A DNA stretch of 64,000 nucleotides from Actinospica acidithermotolerans (GTDB lineage: Bacteria > Actinomycetota > Actinomycetes > Streptomycetales > Catenulisporaceae): assembly GCF_018139625.1 (NCBI RefSeq), contig NZ_JAGSOH010000001.1:142917-206916 (forward strand), in the 5' to 3' direction. This document shows, in pieces, positions 28,744-42,478 of the stretch. A model generated the notes under the pieces. It saw only the letters and a program-made list of their open reading frames with translations. It was not told the DNA's origin and did no database searches. The stretch's first letter is position 1, and each line of letters opens with the position of its first letter. A program made the position numbers and the translations under genes.

Positions 28744-29880
28744 GTGAAGTTTCGGGTAGAACGCGACGTCCTCGCCGAGGCGGTGGCCTGGACGGCCAAG
28801 TCGCTTCCGGCCCGCCCACCGGCGCCGGTGCTCGCCGGCCTGCTGCTCTCGGCCATAGGCGAGGAGCTGGTCATCAGCGGCTTCGACTACGAGGTCTCCT
28901 CGCGCTCGCAGCTGCCCGCGCAGGTCGAGGAGGCCGGCACGGTCCTGGTCTCCGGCAAGCTGCTCGCGGACATCGCCCGCGCCCTGCCGAACCGGCCGGT
29001 GGAGTTCTCCACCGACGGCCCCAAGGTCCAGCTGGTGTGCGGCAGCTCCCGCTTCACCCTGCAGACCATGCCGGTGGAGGAGTACCCGGCGCTGCCGGAC
29101 ATGCCCAAGGCGGCGGGCAGCATCGCGGCCGGCACCTTCGCCGCCGCCGTCGCCCAGGTCGCCGTCGCGGCCGGCAAGGACGACACCCTGCCGTTCCTGA
29201 CCGGCGTCCGCGTCGAGATCAACGGGGACACGCTGCGGCTGGTGGCCACCGACCGCTACCGGCTGGCCGTGCGCGAGATCCTGTGGAAGCCGGAGATCGC
29301 CGACCTCGACGCCGTCGCGCTCGTCCCGGCCAAGACCCTGCACGAGATCGCCCGCTCGCTCACCGGCGGCGAATTCGTCACCCTCGCCCTGGCGGACACC
29401 GAGGCCGAGGCGGGCCAGGGCCTGATCGGCATCGAGGCCTCCGGCAAGCGCACCACCACCCGGCTGCTCGAGGGCGAGTTCATCAAGTACAACTCGATCT
29501 TCCCGGCCGAGTTCACCGGCGACGCGGTGATCGAGACCTCCGCGCTGATCGAAGCCGTCAAGCGCGTCGCGCTGGTGGCCGAGCGCAACACCCCGGTGCG
29601 CCTGAGCTTCTCCACCGGCCAGGTCACCCTCGAGGCCGGCACCGGCGACGAGGCCCGCGCCAGCGAGACCATGGACGCGGTCTTCGAGGGCGAGGACATC
29701 TCGCTCGCCTTCAACCCGGGCTATCTGCTCGAGGGCCTCGGCGCGCTGGAGGCCCCGTACACGCAGCTGTCGTACACCACCTCCACCAAGCCCGCGGTGC
29801 TCACCGGCCGTCCGGCCGCCGACGCCGACCACGACCCGGCCTACCGCTACCTGGTGATGCCGATCCGGCTCACCGGCTGA
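28744..29880 (+). CDS. dnaN: DNA polymerase III sliding clamp (beta)
   Basis: Ring clamp that tethers DNA polymerase III. 378 residues, three-domain clamp: V-K-F-R-V-E-R-D-V-L-A-E-A-V at the start, R-P-P-A-P-V-L-A-G-L, T-L-P-F-L-T-G-V-R, T-D-R-Y-R-L-A-V-R, E-R-N-T-P-V-R-L-S-F and the C-terminal Y-R-Y-L-V-M-P-I-R. The frame is open across oriC; GTG 28744 gives the conserved N-terminus. This is the housekeeping copy, next to recF and gyrB; a second clamp gene lies at 54702. Confidence 0.97.
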   Translation: MKFRVERDVLAEAVAWTAKSLPARPPAPVLAGLLLSAIGEELVISGFDYEVSSRSQLPAQVEEAGTVLVSGKLLADIARALPNRPVEFSTDGPKVQLVCGSSRFTLQTMPVEEYPALPDMPKAAGSIAAGTFAAAVAQVAVAAGKDDTLPFLTGVRVEINGDTLRLVATDRYRLAVREILWKPEIADLDAVALVPAKTLHEIARSLTGGEFVTLALADTEAEAGQGLIGIEASGKRTTTRLLEGEFIKYNSIFPAEFTGDAVIETSALIEAVKRVALVAERNTPVRLSFSTGQVTLEAGTGDEARASETMDAVFEGEDISLAFNPGYLLEGLGALEAPYTQLSYTTSTKPAVLTGRPAADADHDPAYRYLVMPIRLTG

Positions 29881-29972
29881 CGCCCGCACGCGCGCGTTCT
29901 CCCGTCGCGATAACGTCTCCATGGAAGAGACAAGGACGTCACACAGGTAGACGACAGGAAGGTGGGCTCAGG

Positions 29973-30887
29973 ATGGAGCTCGGACTCATCGGCCTCGGCA
30001 AGATGGGCGGAAACATGCGCGAGCGCATCCGCCGGGCCGGGCACACGGTGATCGGCTACGACCGCAACCCGGACCTCGCGGACGTCGGCTCGCTCAAGGA
30101 GCTGGTGGACACCCTCGCCGCGCCGCGCGTGGTGTGGATCATGGTTCCGGCCGGCGGCCCGACCCAGTCCACCGTGGACGAGCTGGCCGAGCTGCTCTCG
30201 CCCGGCGACCTCGTCGTCGACGGCGGCAACTCGAAGTGGACCGACGACAAGAAGCACTCCGAGGAGCTCGCCGCCAAGGGCATCGGCTTCGTGGACGCCG
30301 GTGTCAGCGGCGGCGTGTGGGGCCTGGAGAACGGCTACGCGCTCATGGTCGGCGGCAGCGTCGAGAACGTCGCCAAGGTGCAGCCGATCTTCGACGCGCT
30401 CAAGCCGGAGGGCGACTACGGCTTCGTGCGCGCCGGCGAGGCGGGCGCCGGCCACTTCGCGAAGATGGTCCACAACGGCATCGAGTACGCGATGATGCAG
30501 GCCTACGCCGAGGGCTGGGAGCTGCTCGAGGCCGTGCCCGAGGTCACCGACGTGCGCGAGATCTTCCGCAGCTGGAAGGAGGGCACGGTCATCCGCTCCT
30601 GGCTGCTCGACCTCGCGGTCAACGCCCTCCAGGAGGACGAGCACCTGACCGGCCTGCGCGGCTACGCCGACGACTCCGGCGAGGGCCGGTGGACCGTCGA
30701 GGCCGCGATCGACCACGCGGTGCCGCTGCCCGCGATCACCGCCTCGCTCTTCGCCCGGTTCAGCTCACGGCAGGAGGACTCGCCGTCGATGAAGATGGTC
30801 GCGGCGCTGCGCAACCAGTTCGGCGGCCACGCGGTCACCGACGCCTCCGGCCGCGTGGCCAAGGAGCACAAGACCCCCGGTGCCTGA
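29973..30887 (+). CDS. gnd: 6-phosphogluconate dehydrogenase, decarboxylating (short form)
   Basis: Oxidises 6-phosphogluconate to ribulose 5-phosphate and CO2. The 304-residue length is that of the short GndA/YqeC-type subfamily. N-terminal NAD(P) fold G-L-I-G-L-G-K-M-G-G-N-M (about 4-15), V-D-G-G-N-S-K-W, G-V-S-G-G-V-W-G and the catalytic region K-M-V-H-N-G-I-E-Y. ATG 29973 has only a modest upstream GGTGGG/AGG site. Its place between dnaN and recF is conserved in streptomycetes. Stop codon overlaps the recF ribosome site. Confidence 0.95.
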   Translation: MELGLIGLGKMGGNMRERIRRAGHTVIGYDRNPDLADVGSLKELVDTLAAPRVVWIMVPAGGPTQSTVDELAELLSPGDLVVDGGNSKWTDDKKHSEELAAKGIGFVDAGVSGGVWGLENGYALMVGGSVENVAKVQPIFDALKPEGDYGFVRAGEAGAGHFAKMVHNGIEYAMMQAYAEGWELLEAVPEVTDVREIFRSWKEGTVIRSWLLDLAVNALQEDEHLTGLRGYADDSGEGRWTVEAAIDHAVPLPAITASLFARFSSRQEDSPSMKMVAALRNQFGGHAVTDASGRVAKEHKTPGA

Positions 30888-30899
30888 GGTCACCCCGCC

Positions 30900-32051
30900 T
30901 TGCGTCTGAGTCACCTGTCGCTCGTCGACTTCCGCAGCTACGCCGGGCTCGAACTCGAGCTCGAGCCCGGCGTCTGCGTGCTGGTCGGGCCGAACGGCCA
31001 CGGCAAGACGAACGTGGTCGAGGCCGTCGGCTACCTCGCCACGCACGGCAGCCACCGGGTGGCGCAGGACCAGCCGCTGGTCCGGATCGGCGCGCAGCGC
31101 GCGGTGATCCGGGCGGCGGTGCACCACGAGGATCGCAGTGTCCTGCTGGAACTGGAGATCAACCCGGGCCGGGCGAACCGGGCCAGGGTCAACCGGAACG
31201 CCGTCGGCAAGACCCGGGACGCGCTCGGCTACCTGCGCACGGTGCTGTTCGCGCCGGAGGATCTGGCACTGGTCAAGGGGGATCCGGCCGTCCGCAGGCA
31301 GTTTCTGGACGAGCTGCTGGTCGCCCGCACTCCCCGCTTCGCCGCCGTGCGCGCGGATTACGAGCGCGCCCTCAAGCAACGCAATGCCCTGCTTCGCAGC
31401 GCGGCCCAGCTGCGCAGGGCGAACCGCGGCGCGGCCGTGGACATGACGACCCTGGACCTGTGGGACGGCCACCTGGCCTCCGCCGGCGCACATCTGCTGG
31501 CCGCCCGGCTCGAGCTGGTCGAGTCGCTCAATCCGCTGGTGGGCAAGGCATACGGCACCATCGCCGGCCGGGACACTGCGCTGCTCGACTACAAACCCTC
31601 ATTCGAGTTGTCCACAGGCGGTGGATCGCCGGTGGACGAATCCGCCGTGCACGACGCGCTGATCGCGGCGCTCAACGCCGGGCGCAAGGACGAGATCGAG
31701 CGCGGGATGACGCTCGTCGGCCCGCATCGCGACGAGCTCGCGCTGCTGCTCGACCACGGGCACGGCCCGGTACCCGCGAAGGCCTATGCCAGCCACGGGG
31801 AATCCTGGTCATTCGCGCTCAGCGCCAAGCTCGCCGCGTTCGAGCTGCTGCGCGCCGAGGCGATCGAGCCGGTGCTGATCCTGGACGACGTCTTCGCCGA
31901 ACTCGACAACTCCCGCCGCGGCCAGCTGGCGCAGGTGGCGGCGAGCGCCGAGCAGGTGCTCATCACCGCCGCCGTGGAAGAGGACGTACCAGCCTCGCTC
32001 AGCGGGATGCGCTACCGGATCGGCAAGGGGACCGCGGAGCGGCTCCGGTGA
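30900..32051 (+). CDS. recF: DNA replication/repair protein RecF
   Basis: SMC-like ATPase that helps load RecA at gaps. 383 residues. Walker [10 protein letters not shown] (about 34-42), signature region and Walker [13 protein letters not shown] near residue 325. The start is TTG 30900 ([12 protein letters not shown] is the conserved N-terminus), with GAGGT (30886-30890) 9 nt upstream overlapping the gnd stop. A perfect DnaA box TTGTCCACA lies inside at 31608-31616. The stop overlaps the next gene by 4 nt. Confidence 0.96.
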   Translation: MRLSHLSLVDFRSYAGLELELEPGVCVLVGPNGHGKTNVVEAVGYLATHGSHRVAQDQPLVRIGAQRAVIRAAVHHEDRSVLLELEINPGRANRARVNRNAVGKTRDALGYLRTVLFAPEDLALVKGDPAVRRQFLDELLVARTPRFAAVRADYERALKQRNALLRSAAQLRRANRGAAVDMTTLDLWDGHLASAGAHLLAARLELVESLNPLVGKAYGTIAGRDTALLDYKPSFELSTGGGSPVDESAVHDALIAALNAGRKDEIERGMTLVGPHRDELALLLDHGHGPVPAKAYASHGESWSFALSAKLAAFELLRAEAIEPVLILDDVFAELDNSRRGQLAQVAASAEQVLITAAVEEDVPASLSGMRYRIGKGTAERLR

Positions 32052-32539
32052 GCGCCGAGGGCGAGCCCACCGGCATCGACCTGGCGCGCGCCGCGCTGGC
32101 CGCGGCCAGGAAGAAGGCCAAGGAGCTCGAGCAGGACAAGGCCCGCCGGTCCGCCGCGGGCCGCCGCGCCGGCGCGCAGCGCCGTTCCGGATCGCGGTCC
32201 GACGACCGGGATCCGCAGCCGCTGCAGGCCACCATCGGCCGGCTGATGTCCGAGCACGGCTGGGAGGCGCCGGTCGCCGTCGGCGGCGTCATCCACAACT
32301 GGCCGCACGTCGTCGGCGAGCGCATCGCAGAGCACTGCGTGCCCGTCGGGTTCGCCGACGGGGTGCTGACGGTGCAGGCCGATTCCCCGGCCTGGGCGGT
32401 GGAACTGCGGCATCTGTCCGGGGCACTGCTCGCGAAGCTGAACGAATCGGTGCCTTCCGGACCCGACGGGCGCGCCGTGAAGCGGATCGCCGTGCTCGGT
32501 CCGGCCAAGCCCAGATTCGGCCTGAACGGCTTCCGCTGA
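32048..32539 (+). CDS. DUF721 (DciA-like) protein
   Basis: 163 residues: a Lys/Arg/Ala-rich helical N-terminus (about 8-50) then a DUF721 domain (about 60-160) with [13 protein letters not shown] and the A-W-A-V-E-L-R-H-L motif. DciA-type DUF721 proteins are replicative helicase operators/loaders in bacteria lacking DnaC; location between recF and gyrB agrees with a replication role. GTG 32048 overlaps the recF stop (GTGA). Confidence 0.93.
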   Translation: MSAEGEPTGIDLARAALAAARKKAKELEQDKARRSAAGRRAGAQRRSGSRSDDRDPQPLQATIGRLMSEHGWEAPVAVGGVIHNWPHVVGERIAEHCVPVGFADGVLTVQADSPAWAVELRHLSGALLAKLNESVPSGPDGRAVKRIAVLGPAKPRFGLNGFR

Positions 32540-32562
32540 ATTCCGACCCCGCACAGGTGTAG

Positions 32563-34758
<2,196 letters not shown>

Positions 34759-34803
34759 TCCGGTCCACCTCTCCGAGCAGCTTCCTGAAAGGAGTTAGCC
34801 CTC

Positions 34804-37425
<2,622 letters not shown>

Positions 37426-37513
37426 TGCCCGGTAGATTGCGTCTAGCAAGCGTAAGCGGATTGAGTCGGTCGGTCGGGTGACGGCCGGCGGAACACGTGA
37501 AGGGGCCAGTCCC

Positions 37514-38194
37514 GTGAGTGACAGCGTGAACCCGGCGGGTTCCCGCCCGGGCGGGGGCCGCGGATACGGCGGAGGCGTGCCCGCGCGGCCGGAACAGCCG
37601 GTGCCGCACGAGCCGGGCGCCGGCCCGGTGGCCGCGCCGGCCGGCTCCGCCCAGCAGCAGGGACCCCAGGTGTCCGGCTTCGGCCGAACGCTGGGCCGGA
37701 TGGGCAACGCGGTGGCCGCCGGGGTGCAGACCGCCTCCGGCGCCGCCCGCTCCGGCTTCGGCGGCGCGCCGGGCGAGCGCGCGGCCGGCTCCGCGGCCCG
37801 GCCGGTCGGCTCGCAGGTGCGGGTCCGCAAGGCCCGGCTGCGGGTGGCCCACGTCGACCCGTGGTCGGTGATGAAGGTCTCCTTCGTGCTGTCCATCGCG
37901 CTCGGCATCGTGACGCTGGTCGGCACGGCGGTGGTCTGGGAGGTGCTCAACGCGCTAGGCGTCTTCTCCTCGCTGGACAAGACCGTCGGCGACCTGACGA
38001 GCGGCAGCAGCGGCTCGAGCAGCTTCAACCTCTCCTCGGTGCTCTCCTTCGGCCGGGTCGAGGGCTACATGCTGATCATCGCCCTGGTGGACGTCGTCCT
38101 GGTGACCGCCCTGGCGACGCTCGGCGCGTACCTCTACAACCTCTCCTCCGGCTTCGTCGGCGGCCTGGAAGTGACCCTCGCCGAGGATCAGTAG
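37514..38194 (+). CDS. DUF3566 membrane protein
   Basis: 226 residues: a Gly/Pro/Ala-rich N-terminal half (about 1-105) and a C-terminal DUF3566 domain with V-A-H-V-D-P-W-S-V-M-K then two transmembrane helices (about 122-144 and 182-208). Function unknown; the family is actinobacterial and regularly follows gyrA. GTG 37514 has AAGGGG 8 nt upstream; GTG 37478 is an alternative. Confidence 0.88.
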   Translation: MSDSVNPAGSRPGGGRGYGGGVPARPEQPVPHEPGAGPVAAPAGSAQQQGPQVSGFGRTLGRMGNAVAAGVQTASGAARSGFGGAPGERAAGSAARPVGSQVRVRKARLRVAHVDPWSVMKVSFVLSIALGIVTLVGTAVVWEVLNALGVFSSLDKTVGDLTSGSSGSSSFNLSSVLSFGRVEGYMLIIALVDVVLVTALATLGAYLYNLSSGFVGGLEVTLAEDQ

Positions 38195-38224
38195 GACCCG
38201 CGGGGCCGCGCCCGGGCAATCGGT

Positions 38225-38254
38225 TTGGGATCACCGGGGCCGATGCGGTACTCT
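38225..38254 (+). promoter_or_regulatory. candidate promoter of tRNA-Ile
   Basis: TTGGGA (38225-38230) and TACTCT (38249-38254), 18-bp spacer, 25 bp before the mature tRNA. Confidence 0.45.
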
Positions 38255-38279
38255 CGTGGAGCGCTCGCAAGGGCGCGAT

Positions 38280-38353
38280 GGACCTATAGCTCAGTCGGTT
38301 AGAGCGCTTCCCTGATAAGGAAGAGGTCGGTGGTTCAAGTCCACCTAGGTCCA
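38280..38353 (+). tRNA. tRNA-Ile (GAT)
   Basis: Acceptor GGACCTA (38280-38286) pairs with TAGGTCC (38346-38352), discriminator A. Anticodon loop CTGATAA gives GAT (38314-38316). The T arm has GGTTCAAGTCC. CCA is not encoded. Confidence 0.97.
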
Positions 38354-38419
38354 CGGCGTATCAGCCCGATCCCCTCGTACCTGGGATCGGGCTGCTTCCC
38401 TAGCTGAGAGGTTCGGGTC

Positions 38420-38554
38420 ATGAAGAAGCTACTCCTGCTCGGTGTGGTCGCCGCCGGCGGTTTCCTCGTCTACAAGCAGGTCAAGGCCGCGGACAAGAGC
38501 GAGCAGGACCTGTGGACCGAGGCCACCGACCCGGTCCCGGCAGCCAGCCGCTGA
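38420..38554 (+). CDS. DLW-39 family small protein
   Basis: 44-residue protein: M-K-K-L-L-L-L-G-V-V-A-A-G-G-F-L-V-Y-K-Q then a hydrophilic half containing E-Q-D-L-W-T-E. One hydrophobic helix and the D-L-W motif identify the short actinobacterial DLW-39 family, always near gyrA and these tRNAs. Function unknown. It lies between tRNA-Ile and tRNA-Ala; the ribosome site is weak (GAGAGG 8 nt before ATG). Confidence 0.85.
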   Translation: MKKLLLLGVVAAGGFLVYKQVKAADKSEQDLWTEATDPVPAASR

Positions 38555-38599
38555 TCCGCACCGCAGCACCACCCGTCGCCGCGCGCAGCGGCGGCATCG

Positions 38600-38672
38600 G
38601 GGGCCATAGCTCAATTGGCAGAGCACTGCCTTTGCAAGGCAGGGGTTAGGGGTTCAAGTCCCCTTGGCTCCA
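38600..38672 (+). tRNA. tRNA-Ala (TGC)
   Basis: Acceptor GGGGCCA (38600-38606) with TGGCTCC (38665-38671) and discriminator A. Anticodon loop TTTGCAA gives TGC (38633-38635). T arm GGTTCAAGTCC. CCA not encoded. Confidence 0.97.
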
Positions 38673-38827
38673 CCCGCGCACCTTCCGGGCCGCGAGCGCT
38701 GACCGACAGCGCGCGCGGCCTTTGTCGTCTCATCCGGTGAGAGGCTGTGGAAACACGGTCGGTGCCGCGCCGGTACGCGGCTAGGATGGGGCACGAATGG
38801 TGTTCGACGAGGAGGCGATCCGCGCCA

Positions 38828-40111
38828 GTGGACGAGTTCAGCGCTCTTGGTTCCGAAGCCCTGCAGGCTCTCCGTGAGGAGCTGCGCAAGGATTACGCGC
38901 ACTTCCAGGATCGGGGGCTGAAGCTCGATCTGACGCGCGGCAAGCCGTCCGCGGAGCAGTTGGACTTCTCGAATGAGCTGCTCGGGCTGCCGGGGGCGCA
39001 GGACTTCAAGGCCGCGGACGGGACGGACACCCGCAACTACGGCGGCCTGCACGGGCTGCCCGAGCTGCGCGAGATCTTCAGCCCGCTGCTGCAGGTGCCG
39101 GTCGACCAACTGCTGGCCAGCGACAACTCCAGCCTTTCGCTGATGCACGACCTGGTCATGCACGCGATGCTCTTCGCGCTGCCCGGCGGCGAGACGCGCT
39201 GGGTGGACGTGCAGCGGCCGGCGTTTCTGTGCCCGGTGCCCGGCTACGACCGGCACTTCTCCATCTGCGAGAAGTTCGGCATCGAGATGATCCCGGTCGA
39301 GCCGACCGAGGACGGCCTGCTGGACATCGACGAGGTGGAGCGGCTCGCGGCCTCGGATCCGCGGATCAAGGGCATCTGGCTCGTCCCTAAGTACAGCAAC
39401 CCCACGGGCGTGACGGTCTCCGACCGCACCGCCGAGCGGCTGGCCGGGATGACCACCGCGGCGCCGGACTTCCGGATCTTCTGGGACGACGCGTACAGCG
39501 TGCACCATCTGACCGACCATCGGGTCACCGTCGCGCCGATCGTGCAGCTGTGCGCCGAGGCGGGGAAAGCGGACCGGGTCTTCGTGCTCGGATCCACCTC
39601 GAAGATCACCTTCGCCGGCGCCGGCGTGTCCTTCCTGGGCAGCTCCCCGGCCAACCTGCAGTGGTACCTCGGGCACATCGCCAAGCGGACGATCGGCCCG
39701 GACAAGACCAACCACCTGCGGCACGTGCGCTTCCTGCAGGACTCCGAGGGCGTGCAGAAGCTGATGGAGCGTCACCGGGACAACCTGGCGCCGAAGTTCG
39801 CCAAGGTGCAGGAGATCCTGGCCGCCGAGCTCGGCGGCACCGGCGTCGCGAGCTGGACCGAGGCCTTCGGCGGATACTTCATCAGCCTGGACGTGCTCGA
39901 CGGCACGGCCTCCGAGGTGATCCGGCTGGCCAAGGAGGCGGGCATCGCGCTCACCCCGGCCGGTTCGACCTACCCGTACGGCAAGGACCCGCGGGACCGC
40001 AACATCCGGCTCGCGCCCTCGTTCCCGCCGGTCGCGGACCTCGACACGGCGATGCGCGGCGTGGTGCTCTGCGTGAAGCTCGCCGCCGTGGAGAAGCTGC
40101 TCGAGGGCTAG
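38828..40111 (+). CDS. aspartate aminotransferase, actinobacterial (Rv3722c-type)
   Basis: 427-residue PLP enzyme of fold type I. Near the start: R-G-K-P-S-A-E-Q-L-D; N-Y-G-G-L-H-G-L-P-E-L-R; P-K-Y-S-N-P-T-G-V-T (carboxylate-binding Asn); W-D-D-A-Y for the cofactor; S-T-S-K-I-T-F-A-G-A-G with the Schiff-base Lys; and N-I-R-L-A-P-S-F-P-P. These match the unusual aspartate aminotransferase group of mycobacteria and corynebacteria. The frame is open 27 codons upstream; GTG 38828 (V-D-E-F-S-A-L) is preferred, with GAGGAGG 13 nt upstream. Substrate assignment is by family resemblance. Confidence 0.85.
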   Translation: MDEFSALGSEALQALREELRKDYAHFQDRGLKLDLTRGKPSAEQLDFSNELLGLPGAQDFKAADGTDTRNYGGLHGLPELREIFSPLLQVPVDQLLASDNSSLSLMHDLVMHAMLFALPGGETRWVDVQRPAFLCPVPGYDRHFSICEKFGIEMIPVEPTEDGLLDIDEVERLAASDPRIKGIWLVPKYSNPTGVTVSDRTAERLAGMTTAAPDFRIFWDDAYSVHHLTDHRVTVAPIVQLCAEAGKADRVFVLGSTSKITFAGAGVSFLGSSPANLQWYLGHIAKRTIGPDKTNHLRHVRFLQDSEGVQKLMERHRDNLAPKFAKVQEILAAELGGTGVASWTEAFGGYFISLDVLDGTASEVIRLAKEAGIALTPAGSTYPYGKDPRDRNIRLAPSFPPVADLDTAMRGVVLCVKLAAVEKLLEG

Positions 40112-40129
40112 TCGTCGCGTCCGTTACGG

Positions 40130-40203
40130 CATCGCTCACGGCCGTAAGTCACGACATCGCTCACGGCGTTAGTCACGACATCGCTCACGGCATCGCTCAG
40201 GAC
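40130..40203. repeat. short tandem repeat after the aminotransferase gene
   Basis: CATCGCTCACGGC occurs at 40130, 40155 and 40179, with a diverged copy at 40191. Copies 1-3 are 25 and 24 bp apart, with GTCACGA before copies 2 and 3. A hairpin follows. Confidence 0.75.
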
Positions 40204-40210
40204 ATCAGAG

Positions 40211-40238
40211 AGGCCCGGTCGCCATCGCGACCGGGCCT
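40211..40238. terminator. bidirectional terminator-like hairpin
   Basis: AGGCCCGGTCGC (40211-40222) pairs with 40227-40238 around a CATC loop. It stands between the convergent ends of the aminotransferase and the minus-strand gene at 40258. The U-tract is weak on both sides. Confidence 0.65.
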
Positions 40239-40257
40239 CATCTGTCGTTCGTCTGCG

Positions 40258-40677
40258 TCAGTCGGCGACGGTGCCCGTGCTTCCGTTGGCATTGGCCTCG
40301 TCGACGCGCTCCTCGGTCCACATGTCGTCGTTGTTGCTGTGCATGCGCTGCCACATCACGGCGCCGGCGCCGATCGCGGCACCCGCGGCCGTGGCCGCGG
40401 CGACCAGACGCCACCTCAGATGCCTCTCGTGCACGCGTTCCAGCTCGGCGCCCTTTAGCACGGCCGCGGCGAGCATCGCTCGTTTGCCCGCCTCGGGCAG
40501 GTACTCCTCCCGCATCCGATGCGAGACGTCCAGAGCCTTGTTCGACATGTCGAGGGCGATCGGGACGGCGACGTCCCGGGTGTGCGCGATGCGCGGCCCG
40601 AGTTCCTGGCGCACGCTCGCATAACGGTCGCGCAGGAACGGTTGCGCCTGCTCCATCAACGCGGTGGTCTTGCTCAC
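40258..40677 (-). CDS. small membrane protein, DUF5324-like
   Basis: 139 residues: a long amphipathic helical region (1-85, with Q-P-F-L-R-D-R-Y-A-S-V-R and A-L-D-V-S-H-R-M-R-E-E-Y-L-P) then one transmembrane helix (about 89-108, W-R-L-V-A-A-A-T-A-A-G) and a short hydrophilic tail. Position next to a cyclophilin and a rhomboid gene fits DUF5324 in streptomycetes. GTG 40677 has GAGGAGGT upstream. No function known. Confidence 0.7.
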   Translation of the reverse strand: MSKTTALMEQAQPFLRDRYASVRQELGPRIAHTRDVAVPIALDMSNKALDVSHRMREEYLPEAGKRAMLAAAVLKGAELERVHERHLRWRLVAAATAAGAAIGAGAVMWQRMHSNNDDMWTEERVDEANANGSTGTVAD

Positions 40678-40875
40678 AGCGGTACCTCCTCAGGTCACTT
40701 GTGGCCTAGTGCCCGGGTATGACCGTCGTATTCGCTGATTGGGCCGTTCAGTGACGGGCCGCCGAGCCCTGGAAACCAGGACACAGAACGGCAACCAAGA
40801 CCGCGCCCCGCACCCTGCGCTGCGGGGCACATGGGAGAATGACGGCGCACCTGTAAACGGAAGAGAGGGCCCGTC

Positions 40876-41418
40876 ATGGCCGAAGAGACCTATGCCGTGC
40901 TGAAGACGAACCTCGGCGACATCACCATCCAGCTGTTCCCGAACCACGCGCCGAAGACCGTGCGCAACTTCGTGGAGCTGGCCGAGGGCACGCGCGAGTA
41001 CACCGACCCGAACACGAACAAGCCGGGTAGCGGCCCGTACTACGACGGCACGATCTTCCACCGCATCATCGCGGGCTTCATGATCCAGGGCGGCGACCCG
41101 CTGGGCCAGGGCTTCGGCGGCCCCGGCTACGCCTTCGACGACGAGATCCACCCGGACCTGCGCTTCGACAAGAAGTACCTGCTCGCCATGGCCAACGCCG
41201 GCGTGCGCGGCGGCCGCGGCACCAACGGCTCGCAGTTCTTCATCACCGTCTCCACGCCGGCGCACCTGAACGGCAAGCACACCATCTTCGGCGAGGTCGC
41301 GGACGAGGCCAGCAAGAAGGTCGTGGACGAGATCGCCAACGTGCCGACCGGCCCGGGCGACCGTCCGCTGCAGGACGTCGTGCTGCAGCAGGTCGTCATC
41401 GAGCGCCGGCAGGGCTGA
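40876..41418 (+). CDS. ppiA: peptidyl-prolyl cis-trans isomerase (cyclophilin)
   Basis: 180-residue cytosolic cyclophilin. F-H-R-I-I-A-G-F-M-I-Q-G-G-D (about 57-70, with catalytic Arg), A-N-A-G-x-x-G-G-R-G-T-N-G-S-Q-F-F-I-T (about 107-126) and L-N-G-K-H-T-I-F-G (about 133-141) are intact. ATG 40876 follows AGAGGG. The rhomboid gene starts 27 bp downstream. Confidence 0.95.
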   Translation: MAEETYAVLKTNLGDITIQLFPNHAPKTVRNFVELAEGTREYTDPNTNKPGSGPYYDGTIFHRIIAGFMIQGGDPLGQGFGGPGYAFDDEIHPDLRFDKKYLLAMANAGVRGGRGTNGSQFFITVSTPAHLNGKHTIFGEVADEASKKVVDEIANVPTGPGDRPLQDVVLQQVVIERRQG

Positions 41419-41445
41419 GGCCCGGCCGGGGGAGGAACCGCCGCA

Positions 41446-42429
41446 GTGAGCAGCAGCACACCCTCGGACGAGCGGCCGCCGGCGGCGGTCGGTGAGACCC
41501 GCGAGCAACGGCCCGCGGGCGCTCCGGTGTGCTTCCGGCACCCGGATCGGGAGACCTATCTGCGCTGCCACCGCTGCGAGCGGTCCATCTGCACGGACTG
41601 CATGGTGCCCGCGGCCGTCGGACACCAGTGCCCCGAGTGCGTGCGCGGCGCGGCGAAGACAGTGCGCCAGGCGCGCACCGTCGCGGGCGGCCGGGTGCAT
41701 TCCCGGCAGGGCGTGGTCACGATCGGGATCATCGCCGTCTGCGTCGTGATGTACGGCCTGCAGCAGCTGATCGGCGAGGCCTTCACCACCCGGATGGAGC
41801 TGCTGGGGATAGCGGGCTCCTCGTCCGCCACGCCGAGCGCGGTCAACATAGGGGTGGCCAACGGCGAGTGGTACCGACTGCTGACGTCGATGTTCGTGCA
41901 CGAGAGCCCGGCCCACATCGGGCTCAACATGCTCTCGCTGTGGTGGATCGGCGTGCCGGTGGAGACCCGGCTCGGCCGGCTGCGCTACCTGCTGACCTAT
42001 CTGGTCTGCGGGATCGGCGCCTCGGCCGTCTCCTTCGCCTTCATGGGGCGCTACGACGCCTCGCTCGGCGCCTCCGGCGCCATCTTCGGCCTGCTCGGCG
42101 TCCTCGCGGTGATGGCCTACCGCGAGAAGCTGGACATGCGCCCGATCCTGTTCGTGATCGTCATCAATCTGGCCTACAGCTTCGGGGTGGCCGGGATCGA
42201 CTGGCACGCGCACCTCGGCGGCCTCGGCTGCGGGCTGCTGATGGGGCTCGCCTTCGCCTACGCGCCGCGGCCCGAGCGCGCGACCGCCTGGTACCGCAAT
42301 CCGCAGAACCTGGTGCCGCTCGGCGCCGGGGCCGCGCTGCTCGTACTCACCGTCGTGCTCGTCGGCGTGCACTCGAGCACGCTGCAGAACTCGGCGCTCG
42401 CCGCCTCGCTGACCGCGATCATCCGCTGA
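41446..42429 (+). CDS. rhomboid-family intramembrane serine protease
   Basis: 327 residues. A Cys/His zinc-finger-like N-terminus (about 27-62: C-F-R-H, C-H-R-C, C-T-D-C, H-Q-C-P-E-C) precedes six or seven transmembrane helices. Catalytic serine in G-A-S-G-A-I-F-G (about 209-216) and catalytic histidine in D-W-H-A-H-L-G-G (about 252-259); the loop-1 residues and N-M-L-S-L-W-W also fit. Substrate unknown. GTG 41446 has GGGGGAGGAA upstream. Confidence 0.93.
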   Translation: MSSSTPSDERPPAAVGETREQRPAGAPVCFRHPDRETYLRCHRCERSICTDCMVPAAVGHQCPECVRGAAKTVRQARTVAGGRVHSRQGVVTIGIIAVCVVMYGLQQLIGEAFTTRMELLGIAGSSSATPSAVNIGVANGEWYRLLTSMFVHESPAHIGLNMLSLWWIGVPVETRLGRLRYLLTYLVCGIGASAVSFAFMGRYDASLGASGAIFGLLGVLAVMAYREKLDMRPILFVIVINLAYSFGVAGIDWHAHLGGLGCGLLMGLAFAYAPRPERATAWYRNPQNLVPLGAGAALLVLTVVLVGVHSSTLQNSALAASLTAIIR

Positions 42430-42478
42430 TCTCCGCTCGGTTCCACGGGCTGAGACGGCTTCGGGACAGTGTCACAAC

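Noticed and set aside
38281..38350. CRISPR-like or mobile repeat near the tRNA genes
   Set aside because: The structure is fully explained by tRNA-Ile and tRNA-Ala. No CRISPR array was seen anywhere in the window.
40806..40835. Hairpin CCCGCA/TGCGGG before the cyclophilin gene
   Set aside because: Short stem, large loop and no U-tract; not enough to call a terminator or riboswitch.
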